Shown piece by piece: positions 17,440-25,584 of a DNA stretch of 64,000 nucleotides. The notes under the pieces were generated by a model that did not search any database, was not told the DNA's origin, and worked only from the letters and a program-made list of their open reading frames with translations. Within the stretch, counting starts at the first letter, position 1; each line of letters begins with the position of its first letter. A program made the translations under genes and the position numbers. The stretch comes from Verrucomicrobiia bacterium. GTDB taxonomy: Bacteria; Verrucomicrobiota; Verrucomicrobiia; Limisphaerales; DASXHY01. The stretch spans positions 38,274 through 102,273 of the forward strand of contig DASPIL010000037.1 in assembly GCA_035629175.1 (NCBI GenBank), read 5' to 3'.

Positions 17440-20241
17440 ATGTCGAACCGCTTCACTCGGGTGTTTGGCCGCAGCGCTTGCGGGGCTTTTTTGATGGTGT
17501 ATGTGTGGGCGCACGCAGCGCCCGGGGATCTGGATTTAAGTTTCGCAGGTACGGGAACCGCCCGCACCGGTTTTGGCGGAGGCAATGACCAGGCCCACGC
17601 GGCCGCCGTCCAGGCCGATGGCAAGCTTCTGATGGGAGGCTACTGTTCGAGCGTGGCTTTCACTTCCAGCGAGTTTTGTCTTGTCCGCTTTGACACCAAC
17701 CATGTGCTCGACGCCTCGTTTGGCGATGGTGGCCAGGTGTTGACGCCTGTGAATGCGTCATTGATCCCTTTCACAGATGCGCGGATTACTGCGCTCAAGG
17801 TTCAGGCTGATGGACGAATTGTTGCCGGCGGGTATTCCTACATCGGAACCAATTATCCGACATTCACGCTCGTTCGTTACCTCCACGATGGATCGCTCGA
17901 TTCCAGTTTTGGAACCAACGGGAATGGGATCGTGCAGACGGATTTCGGCGAGCCGACCCGGCTTCGCGCGCTGGCGATCCAAGGCGACGGAAAGATTGTT
18001 GCGGTCGGATCGACGACATACCCTGCGAATGCAGGAGAAGGAGCGGTGGCGCTGGCCCGATACACGACGAATGGCCTGCCCGATCCATCGTTTGGAAATG
18101 CCGGAACGCAGATCACGACGGGCGTGACAGGATACACAGGGGCTCACGCCGTCACCATCCGGCCGGACGGAAAAATTCTGGCCGCCGGAATCGGAATTGG
18201 CGCGGGACATAATGGGATCGACTTTGCGCTCTACTGCTACACGACGAACGGGGTGTTGGATCCGCAGTTTGGCGGAGGAACGGGGAAGGTTTTCACACAG
18301 ATTTCCACGAACAACAATTTGTATTTTGATTCCGCGAATGCGGTGGCGATTCAATTCGGAAACAATTCCGTGCAGAATCCGGACCGCATTGTTGTGGCAG
18401 GCTCGTATCGGACTTCTGGTTCGCCCAGCGAAACCCAATTCGCACTGACTCGTTATCAAATGGATGGGGCGCTCGACACGACGTTCGGCAACAATGGGAT
18501 TGTCACCAATCGGCTGGCGAGTGGAGGAATGGTGTTCAACCTCAGCAGCGCCATTGGACTGGTGGTTCAAGGGACGTTCACTCAGCCGCGGCGGATCCTT
18601 GTTGGGGGATACAGTCTCAATGGCAGCAACCGTTACTTCGTCATGGCGCGGTACAACAGCGCCGGGGGGCTCGATACGACATTCGGGAACGAGGGGACGG
18701 GAATCGCCGCGGTGCCCCTGGGGAATCGGGACGCAGCGGCAACGGCCCTGGCGGTGCAGCCGGGACGGTTTATCGTTGCAGGATATGCGGCGCAGAACGC
18801 GCAAAATTATAACTTTGCGGCGGTGGCATTCGACTCTGCTGGGATCCTGGACACCACTTTCGGCGCAGAAGGATTTCTGGTGTCGGATATATCAGATGTG
18901 AGTTCGAGCGGCCGCGGCGTCGCAGTTCAGCCCGATGGGCGCGTGATCGTCGCGGGAAGCGCAAATGACGGGGAAAGGGACCAGGTTGCTGTTGCCCGTT
19001 TCAACGTGGACGGCTCATTGGATGCAACGTTCGGCGCTGGCGGAAAGGTGCTCACACCTGTGGGTTCGGGCTCAGCCTCGGGAACGGCCGTTGCCCTGCA
19101 ACCGAATGGCGGGATCGTGGTGGCGGGGACTGCGAACGATGATTTTCTCGTGGTGCGGTATCAAGGCAACGGCGCGCTCGACCCTTCATTTGGTACAAAT
19201 GGAATCGTCACCACATCGATTGGCAGTGGATCCGACGTCGCGAACGCAATCGCCCTCCAGGCGGATGGCAGGCTGGTCGTTGCGGGAAATAGCGACAACG
19301 GGAGCAACACGGACTTTGCGGTTGTCAGATACACCACCAACGGTTTTCCCGATGTGTCATTTGATGGCGACGGAAAAACAACCACCGCGATTTCAACGAG
19401 CAGCGATTATGTGAATGCAGTGCAGGTGCAGGCGAACGGCAGGATCGTGGTCGCAGGATATGCTGAAATCAACGGAAACATCGACGCGGCTCTGGTGCGC
19501 TATCATACGAACGGCATGCTCGATAATTCGTTTGGCTCTTTCGGACGGGTCGCCACGGATGTTGGAAACGGGACGACCGATGCAGGGTTTGCCTTGTTGA
19601 TTCAACCCGACCAGCGGATCGTCGTCGCTGGGTATTCTGCGACGGGTGCGAACATTGATGTAATGTTGCTTCGCTACACGACCAACGGAATTCTCGATTC
19701 CAGCTTCGATGGCGACGGAAAGGTGACCACCGCGATAGGTCTGGCGGCGGAGTACGCGGCGGCGGCGGCGCTGCAGTCCGACGGAAAGATCGTGGCTGCG
19801 GGTGTTGCAAGCATAGGATCGCATCTGGAGTTTGCGGCCGTTCGTTACCTTGCAGATGGGTCACTTGACGGTTCATTTGGACTCGGAGGGAAGGCGGTGG
19901 TCGATTTTGCCAACAACGCGGATAACACAGGATACGCCATCGCCCTGGATGGTTCGGGACGGGTTGTGATTGCAGGGGAAGCGGGAGGATTGATGGGAGT
20001 GGCGCGTTTGCAGGGCGATCCGTTCCTGAGGATTCTCTCGATCGCTCGGCTGGCCAACGGGCAGGTGGCGCTGACAGGGAGCGGGTCCCCAGGCGCGACT
20101 CACAGCCTGCAGGCAATTGGAAGCCTGGGCGGCAACTTCAGCACGATCGCCCCGGTGATTGCGGATTCGGATGGGTCGTGGGAATTCCTGGATACGTCAA
20201 CCCCCGCAACAAATCGCTTTTACCGGTTGTCGTTGCCGTAG
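17440..20241 (+). CDS. Exported delta-60 repeat protein with C-terminal RFYR module
   Basis: A large exported beta-repeat protein of about 933 residues. The ATG at 17440 has ggag 6 bases upstream and opens a signal peptide ending WAHA; ATGs at 17428 and 17434 are in frame. From about residue 30 to 840 it consists of roughly fourteen delta-60 repeats of about 55-65 residues, each with ADGKIVVAGY-like and LDxSFGxxG-like strands separated by ALARYTTNG-like strands, as in predicted beta-propeller or solenoid surface proteins. The last 70 residues form a separate module ending ATNRFYRLSLP, shared in pattern with four other large exported proteins of this window. No catalytic motif is seen; probably a surface or secreted structural or binding protein. 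Confidence 0.85.
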   Translation: MSNRFTRVFGRSACGAFLMVYVWAHAAPGDLDLSFAGTGTARTGFGGGNDQAHAAAVQADGKLLMGGYCSSVAFTSSEFCLVRFDTNHVLDASFGDGGQVLTPVNASLIPFTDARITALKVQADGRIVAGGYSYIGTNYPTFTLVRYLHDGSLDSSFGTNGNGIVQTDFGEPTRLRALAIQGDGKIVAVGSTTYPANAGEGAVALARYTTNGLPDPSFGNAGTQITTGVTGYTGAHAVTIRPDGKILAAGIGIGAGHNGIDFALYCYTTNGVLDPQFGGGTGKVFTQISTNNNLYFDSANAVAIQFGNNSVQNPDRIVVAGSYRTSGSPSETQFALTRYQMDGALDTTFGNNGIVTNRLASGGMVFNLSSAIGLVVQGTFTQPRRILVGGYSLNGSNRYFVMARYNSAGGLDTTFGNEGTGIAAVPLGNRDAAATALAVQPGRFIVAGYAAQNAQNYNFAAVAFDSAGILDTTFGAEGFLVSDISDVSSSGRGVAVQPDGRVIVAGSANDGERDQVAVARFNVDGSLDATFGAGGKVLTPVGSGSASGTAVALQPNGGIVVAGTANDDFLVVRYQGNGALDPSFGTNGIVTTSIGSGSDVANAIALQADGRLVVAGNSDNGSNTDFAVVRYTTNGFPDVSFDGDGKTTTAISTSSDYVNAVQVQANGRIVVAGYAEINGNIDAALVRYHTNGMLDNSFGSFGRVATDVGNGTTDAGFALLIQPDQRIVVAGYSATGANIDVMLLRYTTNGILDSSFDGDGKVTTAIGLAAEYAAAAALQSDGKIVAAGVASIGSHLEFAAVRYLADGSLDGSFGLGGKAVVDFANNADNTGYAIALDGSGRVVIAGEAGGLMGVARLQGDPFLRILSIARLANGQVALTGSGSPGATHSLQAIGSLGGNFSTIAPVIADSDGSWEFLDTSTPATNRFYRLSLP

Positions 20242-20247
20242 CGGGAA

Positions 20248-20276
20248 TGGTAGCGCGTACGGGAAGCGAACCGTCT
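20248..20276 (-). repeat. Partial copy of tRNA-Glu 3' end
   Basis: These 29 bases repeat the 3' end of the tRNA-Glu gene at 21634-21663, including the CCA-complement tgg and the T-arm, with one substitution and one missing base. The copy starts 7 bases after the stop of the delta-60 gene. A tRNA 3'-end duplicate in direct orientation is the hallmark left by site-specific integration into a tRNA gene. No D- or anticodon arm is present, so it is not a functional tRNA. Confidence 0.8.
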
Positions 20277-20287
20277 GTTCCAGTGTT

Positions 20288-21057
20288 TTAGGTTTTATCG
20301 AACGCCGCGCGCGCGCGTTGATTACTGTTGTCAGTTGGCGCGGCCTGCACTGAACCGCTTTCGCGCGGACATGGCTGTTCGCGCTCCTTCGGAATTCGTG
20401 GCGCTTCATCCGACCCGTAACGGCCACGATACGGCGCGCTGCTCCAGGGCCATTCCGACGGTTCGCGCACCAGCCTCGCTTTGACCGGATTGTTTCGATA
20501 TAACGCACCACGCGCCGGTAATGCTCCTCATCCCGGATGTAGCGGTCAAAATAATCGGCCTGCCAGAAGGTTCCGCCCGTCGCATTCAGAAGTTTGTTGG
20601 CCCGGCTGCTGGTATACGACTTCCAACCATGCAACACCTCCGACAGCGGCTTCGCCATTTCGGCCAGGACATGAACATGATTCGGCATGAGGCACCAGCC
20701 CAGCAGCCGATACGCCTTTCCGTCGTGGAACCAAAGGTTCTCCTGAACCATCCGAGCAACGCGGGCATCGCGGAGGTGACACGCCCCAAGCCCGCGATCC
20801 AGCAGGACTTCCATTTGCCGGAACCGCTCGCGGTCGTCCTCCAGTTGCATTGCCGCGGCCCGCTCGTGGCGGAGTTCAGCAGGAATGGAGTCGGCCAGCC
20901 GGTAAGTAATGAACTGCCGGATGCCGGGGGCGTCGAAGTGGGGCAGGTAACCTCGCGAGTGCCAGCCTTTGAACCCAAGCGCCTTGTCCTCCTCCGTAGG
21001 CTGGTAATGCCATTGGCGCTTTTCAGCAACGACTTGATGGGCGGGCTTGCGTTTCAT
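20288..21057 (-). pseudogene. REP-associated tyrosine transposase (RAYT), frameshifted
   Basis: A Y1_Tnp/RAYT-family single-strand transposase, which in other bacteria mobilises REP hairpins. From the ATG at 21057 the frame reads the HUH motif in LMPNHVHVLAEM, then GGTFWQADYFDRYIRDEEHYRRVVRYIET with the expected catalytic Tyr in RYIE. At about 20490-20496 the frame breaks: the conserved continuation NPVKARLVREPSEWPWSSA is found in another frame down to a stop at 20288. Adding one base in the gtttc run would restore it (composite about 254 residues). So it is either a recent pseudogene or a sequencing error. The undisrupted first frame otherwise runs on as nonsense to 20197. REP hairpins sit immediately upstream. 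Confidence 0.85.
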
Positions 21058-21072
21058 GCTGGTCGGTGAATC

Positions 21073-21134
21073 GGAGCGCGGACAGCCTTGTCCGCGAGCT
21101 GAATCTCAGGAGCGCGGACAGCCTTGTCCGCGCT
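21073..21134. repeat. Two direct REP hairpins upstream of the RAYT gene
   Basis: Two copies of ggag followed by a hairpin: 21073-21096 and 21109-21134. Each has an 8-bp perfect stem cgcggaca/tgtccgcg around a gcct loop. A ggag or gtag tetranucleotide directly 5' of a hairpin is the known recognition layout of RAYT transposases. Both copies point the same way and start 16 bases from the RAYT ATG, the usual association of a RAYT gene with its REPs. Confidence 0.85.
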
Positions 21135-21261
21135 GCCTGGCTTTGGCGGATATCGTGCCGGGTCTGGTGGAGGAGAGAACCGGGTGGAAAGGTCGTGAAA
21201 CAATTCACTCCGCAAGTCCGGGTGAGTCGGTGGAGATTGTGCTTCATACGGGGCTGCCGGT

Positions 21262-21327
21262 TCCATACATAGCCATCAGCAAGGTGCCCTTCGGAAAAAG
21301 GCGAGCAACCGAATTGGCGAGGCAGTC
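21262..21327 (-). pseudogene. Fragment resembling type I restriction specificity subunit (hsdS-like)
   Basis: In the frame read leftwards, about 22 residues give LFPKGTLLMAMYG, which closely resembles the conserved region of HsdS specificity subunits (typically pkGtvlisrrG or LFPKGTILMAMYGATIGK in many type I systems). The match stops at the next residues and no further HsdS sequence follows. It lies in the same frame as the hsdM-like fragment to its right, with a REP element between them. Evidence is a single motif, so the call is tentative. Confidence 0.45.
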
Positions 21328-21348
21328 GGCGTGATCCTCTCGGCCGAA

Positions 21349-21421
21349 GGGAGCGCGGACAGCCTTGTCCGCACGTGTTTTCGAGGCGTTGCTTCCGGCG
21401 GACAGGGCTGTCCGCGCTCCT
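21349..21421. repeat. Paired REP element (BIME-like), copy C
   Basis: A head-to-head pair of REP hairpins: ggagcgcggacagccttgtc at the left and an inverted partner ending ctgtccgcgctcc at the right, separated by a gcggcgtt/gcttcc-rich spacer. It begins with the ggag tetranucleotide and ends with its complement ctcc. The same element occurs almost identically at 38815-38892. It sits between the hsdM-like and hsdS-like fragments, suggesting it inserted into already decaying DNA. Confidence 0.88.
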
Positions 21422-21423
21422 GT

Positions 21424-21504
21424 CTTTTCCTCCATCGCGATCTCGCTCTTGTTGAGGAGGCCGCCGGAGCTGCAGCAGGGGTCGTAGATCTCCATGCCGG
21501 TGAA
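21424..21504 (-). pseudogene. Fragment resembling type I N6-adenine methylase (hsdM-like)
   Basis: Read leftwards, 27 residues include GMEIYDPCCSSGGLLNKSEI, which resembles the AdoMet-binding motif I of type I methylases (EIYDPxCGSGGxLxxSE). The expected second Gly of CGSGG is Ser here, and neither the catalytic NPPF/NPPY motif nor the rest of the protein is present. It is a scrap, cut at its downstream end by a REP element. Identification rests on one motif. Confidence 0.5.
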
Positions 21505-21633
21505 GATGAGCGGGAGGGGAGGCCGCCAAAAAGGTGCCCGTGAACATAAAATAACGCATTGCCATGCCAGACTCCGGCGGGGAGGGTATTCCAAGCAAAA
21601 AGCCGGGCAAGCCTTGATTCTATTGGGGATTAT

Positions 21634-21708
21634 TGGTAGCGCGTACGGGAATCGAACCCGTCTTTCAGCCTTGAGAGGGCCGTGTCCTAGCCGATAGACG
21701 AACGCGCC
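21634..21708 (-). tRNA. tRNA-Glu(CTC)
   Basis: On the minus strand, a 7-bp acceptor stem (ggcgcgt with acgcgct), a tRNA-Glu-like D-arm beginning tcgtctatcggctaggac, an anticodon arm with loop ctctcaa (anticodon CTC, decoding GAG) and a T-arm acggg-ttcgatt-cccgt can be folded. The discriminator is A and the CCA end is encoded. The 75-base length is normal. The tRNA runs leftwards, and its 3' end is the part duplicated at 20248-20276. Confidence 0.93.
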
Positions 21709-22111
21709 TGAAAGACGTCGCATCCTAACCGCGCGACAGGGAAGTTCAAGTTCAACATTTGGCAATGCGGGACTGTGGTGGGATTAAAGTGGGTGAGATC
21801 ACTGGGATCTGTAAACCGCTTGACCCTCGCCCCGTAAGGCGCCAGCGGGGCGAGAGGCGGAATGAAATCGTCTCTGAATCTGCACCTCTGCTTCCTCTGC
21901 GAGCTCCTGTTCAAAGTTTCGGGTGCAGTTCGGCTCCGCAAAGGCGTTTAACAGTAGGCCGCAGAGATAGCAGCGATGAAGAAATACCCCTGCTGTTTAT
22001 GTGGGTGCCTCCTCCCGCGGTCCCCTCCACCGGCTTCGGTCGGAAGAGGGGGAGTTTAAAATCAACCAGCTCGATCACCCACGTTAATCACACCCAGCAG
22101 GCTGGGGTGCT
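21709..22111. other. Intergenic region upstream of tRNA-Glu with hairpin and dispersed repeat
   Basis: No gene is supported. It contains a perfect 9-bp stem ctcgccccg/cggggcgag at 21826-21854 with an 11-base loop and no T-run, and copy 1 of a 126-bp dispersed repeat (21973-22098). It should carry the tRNA promoter at its left end and the 3' end of the leftward gene at 22112. Confidence 0.5.
21973..22098 (+). repeat. Dispersed 126-bp repeat, copy 1
   Basis: Begins gcgatgaagaaa and ends cacccagc. It shares with 27963-28089 the words ctgctgtttatgtgggtg, tggaagaggg-like and gagtttaaaatcaacca in the same order and orientation, with about 20 percent differences by eye. It lies directly downstream of the gene at 22112. 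Origin and function are unknown. Confidence 0.85.
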
Positions 22112-25100
22112 TCACTGCGGCTGTAATCGATAGAAGCGCGTCGGTGTCTGCGTAGGTGGCAGGCGTCCATTTTGACCGTTGTCCGGCAGGCTGATCAACG
22201 GCGCGTTGTTGGGATTGCTCACGTAATCCATCAATTGCCACGGGCCGCGGAGTGTGTCCGCGGATTCCACTTTCCAGTTCGTGTTCTGCGGGATGCGAAT
22301 ATGCAGGCCGATGCGATTGGGGTTCATCAGACTCGCCGCAGCGCCGGGATCGGCAGGCAATTGCGTGACGCTCATGGCAACGGGTGTGTTGGTGGAATGA
22401 ATCGTCGAAAGGCGGATATCGAACGCCACGTTATCCCAGCTCTCCTGTGCGGCATTTTTCAAACTGACAGCGATCGTATTCGCGCCGGGCCGCAGCAACG
22501 GAATGAACGGCGCGAGGTCGAAATGCTGCACTGCATTCCCATGGGCCGTGGTGGCTTCGATTCCGCTCGTCGGAAGCTTTGTGCCGTTCAGGTAGACCTC
22601 AAGCGGCAATCCTTCGTCGGTGCACGTGGCAGAGAGAAGCAGCTCTTCGCATGACGCAGCCGGCATTTGGAACGTCTTGCGGAAGAAATAAGCGGGCCGT
22701 CCTGGCAGCAGCGGTGTGCGGATGTTCAACGTTCCGCCACCTGTGCCGAATTTTGCAAACCCGACCGGCCAGAGCGTGTCCACGAAATTATCCAGCATCC
22801 AGTTCAGGCCAGGCAGATCCTGCATGTAACGCCAGGCCGAACCGAAGGGAATCAGAGTCGTCCAGTTTGTCGACGCGAGGTCGGGCAGGGGACGAAAGAA
22901 GAGGTCGTCCATCATTATTGAACCCGTGGCGGGAGCTTCTGCCGTGTACCAATGCGTGAGCTCGGCGTTGTGAAATCCTTCAGGCATGACAAAGACGCGA
23001 TTCGCGTAAGTCCACTCTGTCGCGGCAGTTCCGGGTTTGAAATGCGGTGTAAAATATCCGGGATAGGGACGCCACGGCCGGGGATTTGGATCCGCGGCGG
23101 TAGGCGTTGAACTCCACTCAAACCAATGCGCTGTGTTCTGGGAAAGGCCGCTGCTGCGAAAGAATCCGCCGAAACTGTAGAGTGTCCCCGGCTTGACCTT
23201 GAACGAACTGTGCGGAACGCCGTACTGGCCGAACTGCGATATGCTGCCTCCCTGGATTGATTCGTTGAGGGTGACCTTCATCGATTTTCCGCCGCGGCAA
23301 GGTTCCTGCACGGCCAGCATGTTGCTCCAGTCAATGTCCCCGGTGAACCACTTGTCCCAATAGCTGTCGCCATCCTCTTCAAAACCGCTGTTGCGAATCA
23401 GATTGGCGTTGTACGAGGAGAGCACAGGAAACGGAGCGGAACGCACCATGCCGTTGTCGTAGACGGCAGCGACCTCATAAATGTATTGATGTCCGAGTTC
23501 CAATCCCGTGTCCGTATAGCTGCGCTGATTTGCGGCGAGGGTAACGGTATGTGCCGCCGGGCCGTCAAGGGTGCTGCTGCGGTAAACACGCCAGCTCTTC
23601 ACGTTGTTGGTGGCGGGCAGCGTCCATCCAAACGTCGCAGTTCCATTGCCGCCCACGCGATTCGTGATCATCGGAGTTCCGGCCGGGAACAGCGGCCGAT
23701 CGAACTGGCCATCGCGCCGGGCATTGCCGCGGTGAGTTGCCCACGACACGGGTCCCGATGTTGTTGAGCCAAAATTGTGAATGCGGACCCGGCCGGAAAG
23801 GGACCGCGACACAACGCACAGGCCCGTTCCGTAAACATTCGCGATGGCTGGGATGTGTTTGATGCCACCCGGAATGGGCACGGACGCTTTGATGACACCG
23901 TTCAATCCAAACACGTACAGCGCACCCGTGGCTCCTGGTGCATGAGGATCATACGTGCCGATCACAATTTCCTCGTGACCGTCTCCATCGACGTCCCCGA
24001 CAACGGGCGGCGTGGGAAGCTGAGGATAAAAATTCTTCGGCCAGCCGGCGTGGCTGATGAGTTCGATGCCGTTCCAATAGCGGAATTGAATCTCGAACGA
24101 GTGCGTGAAGCTGAGAACGTCGATGCGATTATCCCGATCCGGGTTCAAAGGGATCATCGACGCATTGTTCTGCCATTGATTGAAGGGAAAATTCACCGCG
24201 GATTTCCAGATGCGGGAAAGTATCGCGCCGTTGTCATCCAGAATGGTTTCGTTGGGCTGCCACAATGGATTCAACTGCGTGGTTGGCACGAGCACTTCGC
24301 TTAATCCGTCGCCGTCAATATCTGCGGTGTAAACTTCGACTCCCTGCTGGTAGGCGCCGCTCATGAGGCGCTGGTTCTTGCCAAACTGGCCATGCAGATT
24401 CCCGCCGCCATACAAACCGTGGGAACGCGTCGCATCAAACGCCACCACGCTGTCGCTGTCATTCAGCACATAGGTTTTCAGGGGTGCGTTTGCTTCGCCG
24501 CGACCGAGCGCAAGTCCCGACTCGACCAGTTGATGCAGGTGATACGTGTAGTGGCGCTGCCCATTTAACGCATTGAAAAGGATGACTCCGCCAGACCAGC
24601 TCTCGCCCATCGTTCCCCATTCACCAGAACCCCAGATGTCGTTGATGTAGGGATTGAAATCCTGATCGTTCGAGTAGCCGTCTGGATCAATCTTCCAGCC
24701 AGTGACCACAACTTTTTGTCCGTTGCCAGCGAGATCGGCAACCATCGGGCTGGAGATTTCGGATGAGAACACAGCAGATCCCGGCAATCGCGGAGACTGA
24801 ATTCCGCTCGCCAGGTGGAAGCAGTTCGTATCCACCATGAACCCGCTGTCGGGAACATAGTTGCCGGCGTTCACGGGCGCGGACCAGAGCACGGATCCAT
24901 TGCTCCGCAACGCCACCACGTTCGCACCGCTCGTGAAAAGGATTTCATCACGTGAATCGCCCTCGAGATTATAAAGCGTGGGGGAGACATTGATGGCATC
25001 GGGCCCCGCAAATGGAAAGCCAGCCAGGCGGGTTCCGTCTGGATTGAACGCATCCAGATACCACGCGCCATTGGAATTCCGATACGGAACAACCAATTCA

Positions 25101-25336
25101 AGCGCGACATCTGCATCGAGTTGTCCGACCGCAAGCGTGCCCATGTGCCAGCCCGCATCGCCCGCCTGGAACGACGCGAGTTCCTGGACAGCACCCCGCA
25201 GCGGCGTGATGGAGAACAGGCTGACGACACACATCACAGCCACATCAATGATTCCGCGCTGCTTCCGTCTGCTGTATAGATTGCGCCCTGCTTCGACCGA
25301 TTGATTCCGTCTAAACATGAATCCCGCAACTTGCAT
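22112..25336 (-). CDS. Large exported FG-GAP/VCBS-like protein with FN3, carbohydrate-binding-like domains and RFYR module
   Basis: Exported protein of 1074 residues. The ATG at 25336 is used (25318 is an alternative); a hydrophobic signal region lies at about residues 31-48. The N-terminal half (about 55-540) has FG-GAP/VCBS-like repeats with D-x-D-x-D-G calcium loops, for example VYTADIDGDGLSEVLVP and VVGDVDGDGHEEIVIG. A fibronectin III-like domain (about 555-640, FGWTLPATNNVKSWRVYRSS), a carbohydrate-binding-like jelly roll (about 650-815) and a beta-galactosidase-like sandwich (about 870-980, PAYFFRKTFQMP) follow. The last ~70 residues end TPTRFYRLQPQ, the module shared with four neighbours. 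No catalytic residues were identified. Confidence 0.82.
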   Translation of the reverse strand: MQVAGFMFRRNQSVEAGRNLYSRRKQRGIIDVAVMCVVSLFSITPLRGAVQELASFQAGDAGWHMGTLAVGQLDADVALELVVPYRNSNGAWYLDAFNPDGTRLAGFPFAGPDAINVSPTLYNLEGDSRDEILFTSGANVVALRSNGSVLWSAPVNAGNYVPDSGFMVDTNCFHLASGIQSPRLPGSAVFSSEISSPMVADLAGNGQKVVVTGWKIDPDGYSNDQDFNPYINDIWGSGEWGTMGESWSGGVILFNALNGQRHYTYHLHQLVESGLALGRGEANAPLKTYVLNDSDSVVAFDATRSHGLYGGGNLHGQFGKNQRLMSGAYQQGVEVYTADIDGDGLSEVLVPTTQLNPLWQPNETILDDNGAILSRIWKSAVNFPFNQWQNNASMIPLNPDRDNRIDVLSFTHSFEIQFRYWNGIELISHAGWPKNFYPQLPTPPVVGDVDGDGHEEIVIGTYDPHAPGATGALYVFGLNGVIKASVPIPGGIKHIPAIANVYGTGLCVVSRSLSGRVRIHNFGSTTSGPVSWATHRGNARRDGQFDRPLFPAGTPMITNRVGGNGTATFGWTLPATNNVKSWRVYRSSTLDGPAAHTVTLAANQRSYTDTGLELGHQYIYEVAAVYDNGMVRSAPFPVLSSYNANLIRNSGFEEDGDSYWDKWFTGDIDWSNMLAVQEPCRGGKSMKVTLNESIQGGSISQFGQYGVPHSSFKVKPGTLYSFGGFFRSSGLSQNTAHWFEWSSTPTAADPNPRPWRPYPGYFTPHFKPGTAATEWTYANRVFVMPEGFHNAELTHWYTAEAPATGSIMMDDLFFRPLPDLASTNWTTLIPFGSAWRYMQDLPGLNWMLDNFVDTLWPVGFAKFGTGGGTLNIRTPLLPGRPAYFFRKTFQMPAASCEELLLSATCTDEGLPLEVYLNGTKLPTSGIEATTAHGNAVQHFDLAPFIPLLRPGANTIAVSLKNAAQESWDNVAFDIRLSTIHSTNTPVAMSVTQLPADPGAAASLMNPNRIGLHIRIPQNTNWKVESADTLRGPWQLMDYVSNPNNAPLISLPDNGQNGRLPPTQTPTRFYRLQPQ

Positions 25337-25510
25337 TCATGTGCAGAAGATGGGATGGGAATCAGTCTGACTCTGATGTCGGTGTTTGGACTACAGGGAC
25401 CCCATTCCCTGCGATCACCCGCGAACGCGGCGCGGGTTTTCAGACCTGCCGTATGGCCGTGCTTTCAGGCCGGCAAAGCGTCACCGCAGGCAGGTAAGCA
25501 AACCTGTCCA

Positions 25511-25575
25511 CCCTCGCAGTAGCTGCTACGGAGGACGGGCGATACAGCAGACTCGGAGGTCCGCGCCACGGATTT
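25511..25575. repeat. Palindromic intergenic element, family 2, copy 1
   Basis: Contains an imperfect hairpin (ccctcgcagtag/ctgctacggagg) followed by gacgggcgatacagcagactcggaggtccgcgcc. The same order of words recurs at 52265-52327 (with a perfect 11-bp stem) and the last part at 63240-63263. It lies between two leftward genes and is in the 248-base gap upstream of the PQQ-type dehydrogenase. Confidence 0.8.
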
Positions 25576-25584
25576 GCAGCGCCC

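Noticed and set aside
20248..20276. A second tRNA gene
   Set aside because: Only the 3' third of the tRNA is present; it cannot fold into a tRNA and is treated as a duplicated end.
21826..21854. Terminator at the 9-bp GC hairpin
   Set aside because: No T-run on either strand and not placed near a gene end; left as an unassigned hairpin.
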